A stretch of DNA of 64,000 nt from NCBI GenBank assembly GCA_900095095.1, contig FMBT01000519.1:1-64000 (forward strand). The letters are read 5' to 3'. The notes under the pieces are model-generated. The model had not been told where the DNA came from. It searched no databases and saw only the letters and a list, made by a program, of their open reading frames with translations. A program made the translations under genes and the position numbers. This stretch comes from Fragilariopsis cylindrus CCMP1102 (lineage: Eukaryota; Bacillariophyta; Bacillariophyceae; Bacillariales; Bacillariaceae). Positions 59,521 to 64,000 of the stretch are shown piece after piece. Positions within the stretch are counted from its first letter, which is position 1, and each line of letters opens with the position of its first letter.

Positions 59521-60044
59521 TTTGTAAAATAATGTAAATATATAATTTAAAATCGACCGAAAGCCAGAATCGTTCGCACTAAGTTACGGCACCCCATTGA
59601 GATCGTGTTCTCTAGCTCTTGAAGTTTGCCTTGAGGGAAGGCTAACTAATGTACAGAAGCAATGGAATGAATATGAAACGCTAACAACTAATAAAAAGCA
59701 CCCACGGAGCATTACAGTATTACTCTTGTTCGATACTTTCTATAGCTGTACCACTTTTCTACAAGCAGAAGCAACTATTTAATTTCTAGTCCCGCCATCG
59801 CATGTCATAGAGAGATATCAAACACCTAGTCTTGTGGAAATACTTGTCTGCGTGTGTATCTATTTGCGTCTTGCAGCCGTGATATAGAGTATATTTCTTA
59901 TTTGTAGAAATAGAGAGAGAGAGAGAGACATGACAATTTTGTCAAGATTTGCTGTTTAACCATAGCATAAACCTCAACGACACCATCGACAGTAGTGCGA
60001 TGTTTTATTCCTGTTGTTGTTGAATTTGTTGTTGATGTGCTTAA

Positions 60045-60081
<37 letters not shown>

Positions 60082-60374
60082 AGCCTCAGCAACGCAGGGT
60101 GGTAATAGTATAACGCCGACAGTGATGTTCACATTATATATAAGGCAGATTCAACTTGAAATAATTGCGAATACAAAAGTACGATTTTGAGTGATATTGA
60201 ATGACGGCTACCTACTGTATCGAATCAAAAACACTGTAACTTAGTCCCCCCGTTCTCTGAGGAGGTTGCAATTATTAGCAGCAGCAACAGCATCACAATT
60301 AGTAGGATAAGTATGATAAATTTAATAGAACATCATTTCACGAAAACATATAAAATTTATTTTTAGATCATTTA
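59521..60374. other. Intergenic spacer (convergent 3' ends)
   Basis: Contains a (GA)n run at 59912-59929 and (GAC)n at 60046-60081. No supported gene. Confidence 0.45.
60046..60081. repeat. (GAC)12 microsatellite
   Basis: Twelve near-perfect GAC units; they give a poly-Ser/Asp by-product frame. Confidence 0.9.
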
Positions 60375-62652
60375 TTATCTACTGGTTCCACCATCATTAT
60401 TGAAGATATGCATGGGATCCATCGCATCATTATCAGTAGAAAAGAAGTACCCGCAAGCATTATTATTGCAAGCATTATCATTAATATTTCCATTCCCACC
60501 ACTACAACAACCGTTTTTGCTGTTGTTGTCTTTATATCGTTTCTTTGTTTGTCCATCTTGTTGTCGTACAAATAATGAATTCAAATTTGTGACTCCTGTT
60601 AGAACTTTCTGTTGTTGTTGCTGTGTTCGTAACATTTTCTTTTGAAAATCACGGAATGCATAATGAATCTTTGTTTCTATTTCATCATCGGATATAATAA
60701 CGACCCACCATTGATTTTTGACATCCCATGTTAAGAATCGTCCACTGCTATACCCCCCACCACAACCATTCTTTTTTTCTGGTCTACGTACTTCCTGTAT
60801 TAATTGAATTTCAATTTCTTTCCGTCTATTTAGACATGTATTTAAATCAATGGAATGCTCATAGACATGTGATTCAATTAAATTTTGAAATCTTGCATTC
60901 CCAGAATGTGTATTCATTGTTTTACCCACGCCGAAAAACAACATCATTCGAGGATGGACATTCCACAATAATATTATTGTTTTTGTTATCTGCTAAACAA
61001 CAATATTGTAATCCTAATTGGCTAAATTTGTTATTCTTAATCATACGTATTTGTTCTTCCAGTTCTAAATGTGTCCGTAATTTGATCCATTGTTTTAAAT
61101 TCACTGATTTGATATTCCCTGTATCAGTTTTTGGGATTAGTTCACTAGGTATACCTACAAAAAATTGCAATTGGAAAAAGGCGAAACGGAAGATTAATGA
61201 GTACAAAAAAAACACAGTCGTATGATTTAATAAAACAAAGTCTCTCTCTCTTGTCTCGTATTCTGTTGTTCCTACTATTGATATCTCTCTTCGCGATATT
61301 GTATGTTTCTCCAAGATTATTATCATTATTATTATTCAACACTATCAGCACTATCAGCAGCAGCACGTACAATGTAACTTACCATATTGTTGTAATTGAT
61401 ATCGTATTTCAATTGGATTGCCTAAATGTATTTTCGTTCTGGAGATTGATGCTTTCGAGATCATACCATAAACGGAGGCCAATAACTTAAATTTGAGAAC
61501 ATTGGGTAAACAGACATGTACGGCCGCAATACGTATTGGTACTACTTGTTCAATCAAGGCATTGGCTTCAATCCGTTCCTTCGACTCTTTTGAATTGTAT
61601 GAATCATTGGAACAAACATTTGGTAAACAAACAATCACCACACCTTTACATTGTGATTCAACATTATTTTTATCATTATTAGTTATATCACTACCACCAA
61701 TACAAGCAAAATTTATATACAGAGCTACTTTCAACTGTTTTGTTTTTGTTTTGTTTTGTTTTGTTTTGATTGGGGATTGATTCAGGGTGGGAAAAAGAAA
61801 GGATAGGAAGAAAAATGAAAAGAAGAGTGAGATAAAAGGTAAGTATTAGTCAATTAACCTAACCTACTGTTTTCATTTCAATAATTAAGCTAATTCCCAT
61901 ATATTTCCATTCCATCCAAATATTTCAGATATCAAAATCACAGTCAAATACTAAATACTTACAAAAACTTTTCGTGGAGCATGGATTAATAATTCACTAT
62001 TCGTGACATCCACGAGTATCCGTCGTCCACTCCGATCTCGATAAGGTAATAATTGATATTGTCCAGATTTTAAATAAGATAATTCAGTACGATTTAAATC
62101 ATCAATCCGTATAGGACGTTGTAATGCAACTTCACCATAGAGTTCATACAGTAAGTCTAAGTACCTAGTATAGCGGATAACACTTTTTCGAATATCAAAT
62201 AATTCCGTCCGTAAAAAACGTAATTTCATTTCGTTACTTAAGATAAAGGAGGAGGAGGAGGATAATGCTGCCAATGGATCATTATTATCAATAGTATTGG
62301 TAGTAATCATCTGAAGTGCTTTTTGATAAGCAATTTTGTGTTCCTTTTCTAGTAACTCCAATTCGATCTCAAATAAATATAAAGATAATTCGATGGATTC
62401 TGTTGTTTCGACAATCGCCATACATGAGACACCATGCATTTCTTCTTCAATTTGATTCCGATCCTGAAAACTTAAATTTAATAATGCTTTCGAAAACATC
62501 GTTTCATTATTATTTTCATTTTCATTATTATTGTTGTTATTGTTGTGACTGTGACTACTACCATCAGAAATGTCAGCAGTGTCGTCAGTTTCATCACCAT
62601 CCTGCTGGTGATGATGATTCTTTTCTATCTTACTACTTGTTCGTCGTTTCAT
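60375..62652 (-). CDS. CRAL-TRIO (Sec14-like) protein fused to a diatom 'NDV..G.G' (DUF6824-type) domain
   Basis: Exons 62652-61963, 61734-61383 and 61154-60375, clean GT-AG introns. The sum is 1822, one over a multiple of three. The N terminus is acidic and Asn-rich. Then comes a diatom-type CRAL-TRIO-N part (LSFQDRNQIEEEMHGV, VETTESIEL, KLRFLRTELFD, LPYRDRSGRRIL). Exon 2 and the start of exon 3 give the lipid-binding part (VVPIRIAAVHVCLP, then YGIPSELIP). The end matches DUF6824: SSNDVVF, then GKTMNTHSGNARFQNLI, GRFLTWD and W.VVISDDEIETKIHYAFRD. The frame changes inside this motif, where GTTGTTTTTCGG has one T more than NDVVFGVGK needs (near 60940). Without it the protein is 606 aa. Possibly a lipid- or signal-linked regulator; no function is known. 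Confidence 0.75.
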
Positions 62653-63524
62653 AATTATTTATACTGTAGTTATCACCGGTATTCTATTATATTGTAGTTG
62701 TGAATGAGAATTGAATTTTCACTTTTGCACTATTGCGCCCAAACAGGTCAAATCAAAGGTCAAATCAAAGGTCATGCAAGTTTACTTTCTTTTCGTATCA
62801 GCTGCTTCTTCGATTTCTTTTCACTAATGTACAATTGTATGTGCTGTACTGTATGTTTCACGCTCAATAATAATGCAATCGACTGACTGACTCGAATTCG
62901 AATTCGCCTATGGTATACCGATAACAAGTCCTCTGCACAAGTCTGCTCATGTGATGGCATGCCAGAAGAGAAGAGAGGGAGCCTATTTAGTGTTCTTGTC
63001 TTAATCGTGATGTTGACTGGATGATATTTTCGAAGGTGACGAGACTTCCTTTTGAGGAGCGATGAAAATGTTGCTTGGCTGGATTGATACTTTCGAGGCA
63101 GGGAGGGTGACTTCCTTTTTGAAGAGCGAAGAAATATATTCAGATGCAGAAAATGCATGTAGTTATGCAGTTATGAAATTATAAGAAATCAAAAGAACAC
63201 TGTACTTCAAAAGTACACGTGTAGCTTTGTACAGTATTTGGAAATTTAAAAAGTCGGCGTGTTGTCAAAATCATAAAATATATAAAAAGAACATTACTGT
63301 AACTTACTACTTCAAGTACACGTGTAACTTTATTTAGGTTGGAAATTTTGAATTAAAGTATGATGATTTGCGCCGGATATTCATCATCGTCGTTCATTAT
63401 CATAGGCAGTATTAATCATCATCATCATCATCATTCATCATCGTGGTTCCAGAGTAGTTATTACCAGGTTTAATAATATACGTACAACGTTCTCTCTTCA
63501 CTCTTTCAAGTCATATCAAGTAGA
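62653..63524. promoter_or_regulatory. Divergent promoter region
   Basis: Between the CRAL-TRIO gene and the DUF547 gene. Contains GGTCAAATCAAAGGTCAAATCAAAGGTCA at 62748-62774 (a directly repeated GGTCAAATCAAA), a repeated GATGAAAA/GAAG-type block near 63040-63125, a repeated CTTCAAAAGTACACGTGTA / CTTCAAGTACACGTGTAAC pair (63205-63224 and 63310-63331), and (ATC)n at 63417-63434. The ACACGTGTA words are palindromic E-box-like sequences, which could be binding sites. Confidence 0.35.
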
Positions 63525-64000
63525 ATGATTCGAAGAAACAACAGCATTTCGGTTCTTCTTATTCTTATTCTTATTTTACACGGGACCAATGTTAAGTCGT
63601 TCACTCTGCCATCGCCATTACAAAAAGTCCTGATCTTGGCGGAAGGGTTCATAGCGAAACAAAAAGTCAATAAAAATCTAGATCCAAACATCCGCACGAA
63701 ATTCAAGGTCGAGTCCGATGAAACGTTTGCTGCGCAAAGAAGTAATGATGGTGCGACAACAACAACAACGACCTTCTCGCATGCATTGTGGGATTCAGCC
63801 TTAAAGAAACACGCTACGTATGTTGGTGACATTGATGGTATCACCACGACGTTGGTCGACTATGTCGGAATGAGTAAAGATCCGGACGTTCTGCGGTACA
63901 CACAAGCATTGGCCACCGTCGATTTAGAACAATTGGGTAGTGCAAATGCAAATGCAAATAATTCTGCGAATGAATTATTAGCACTCTACATTAATGCGTA
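63525..64000 (+). CDS. DUF547-domain protein, 5' part (runs off the window)
   Basis: ATG at 63525; 158 residues are visible before the right edge. An N-terminal hydrophobic signal (ISVLLILILILHGTNVKS) is followed by FTLPSP, so a plastid-type signal with Phe after the cleavage site is possible but not certain. Then SHALWDSALKKHATYVGDID, VDYVGM, Y...LA..D...L and, at the very edge, NELLALYINAY. This is the opening of the DUF547 signature ('LAfwINaYNal'). The family is found in bacteria, plants and algae and has no proven activity. The rest lies to the right. Confidence 0.7.
   Translation, partial: MIRRNNSISVLLILILILHGTNVKSFTLPSPLQKVLILAEGFIAKQKVNKNLDPNIRTKFKVESDETFAAQRSNDGATTTTTTFSHALWDSALKKHATYVGDIDGITTTLVDYVGMSKDPDVLRYTQALATVDLEQLGSANANANNSANELLALYINA

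Noticed and set aside
60046-60081. CRISPR-like array
   Set aside because: Plain trinucleotide microsatellite without spacers; no CRISPR arrays were seen anywhere in the window.

Overview
The window looks like nuclear DNA of a diatom, probably a pennate one. It is AT-rich, with short GT-AG introns and long Asn/Gln/Thr/Ser/Asp tracts in proteins. It carries protein types typical of stramenopiles and diatoms: a Q/N-rich heat-shock factor, a GARP/Myb-like factor, a CRAL-TRIO protein fused to a 'NDV..G.G' domain, a single-TM RING-H2 protein, a 'STLTVREYPRCIG' small protein, and a protein with a signal peptide followed by A|F, as in plastid targeting. The species is not determined.

Layout. 0-5 kb: tail of an unknown gene, a two-exon lysine-methyltransferase-like gene (-), and a multi-exon DUF3431-like membrane protein (-). 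5-9 kb: a SINE-like element, a 150-bp tandem duplication, and a 910-aa double glycosyltransferase (+). 9-13 kb: weak exons and a five-exon papain-like protease (-). 13.2-18.4 kb: a gene desert. 18.5-25 kb: HSF (+), a small membrane protein (+), and a secreted PT-rich protein with a YadA-like beta-roll head (-). 26.8-31.6 kb: mitochondrial Hsp70 (-) and a helical-repeat protein (+). 33-37 kb: GARP factor (+) and mitochondrial ribosomal protein bL27 (-). 37.4-39.9 kb: a ~190-bp satellite array and non-coding DNA. 40-45 kb: alpha-carbonic-anhydrase-like protein (-) and a secreted Cys-repeat protein (+). 46-52 kb: SLC1 transporter (+), a secreted unknown (+), and the VREYPRCIG protein (+). 52-57 kb: a plastid-targeted guanylate-kinase-like protein (-), a second SINE-like copy, and a RING-H2 protein (-). 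58-64 kb: class C GPCR-like protein (+), CRAL-TRIO/NDV-domain protein (-), and the start of a DUF547 protein (+).

The genes do not form one pathway; this is an ordinary mixed eukaryotic neighbourhood. Several themes recur. Many proteins are secreted or membrane-bound (glycosyltransferase, protease, adhesin-like, Cys-repeat, transporter, GPCR). Two copies of a tRNA-like SINE candidate lie 50 kb apart in inverted orientation. Many host genes change reading frame in mid-domain, often at homopolymers, which suggests consensus indels rather than true decay. In two genes (HSF and the CRAL-TRIO protein) the summed exon length is exactly one base over a multiple of three. The most unusual single items are the GT31+DUF5672 fusion with three Cys-bracketed repeats, the intron-containing bacterial-type beta-roll adhesin, the SINE-like pair, the satellite array, and a carbonic-anhydrase-like protein without the usual zinc histidines.
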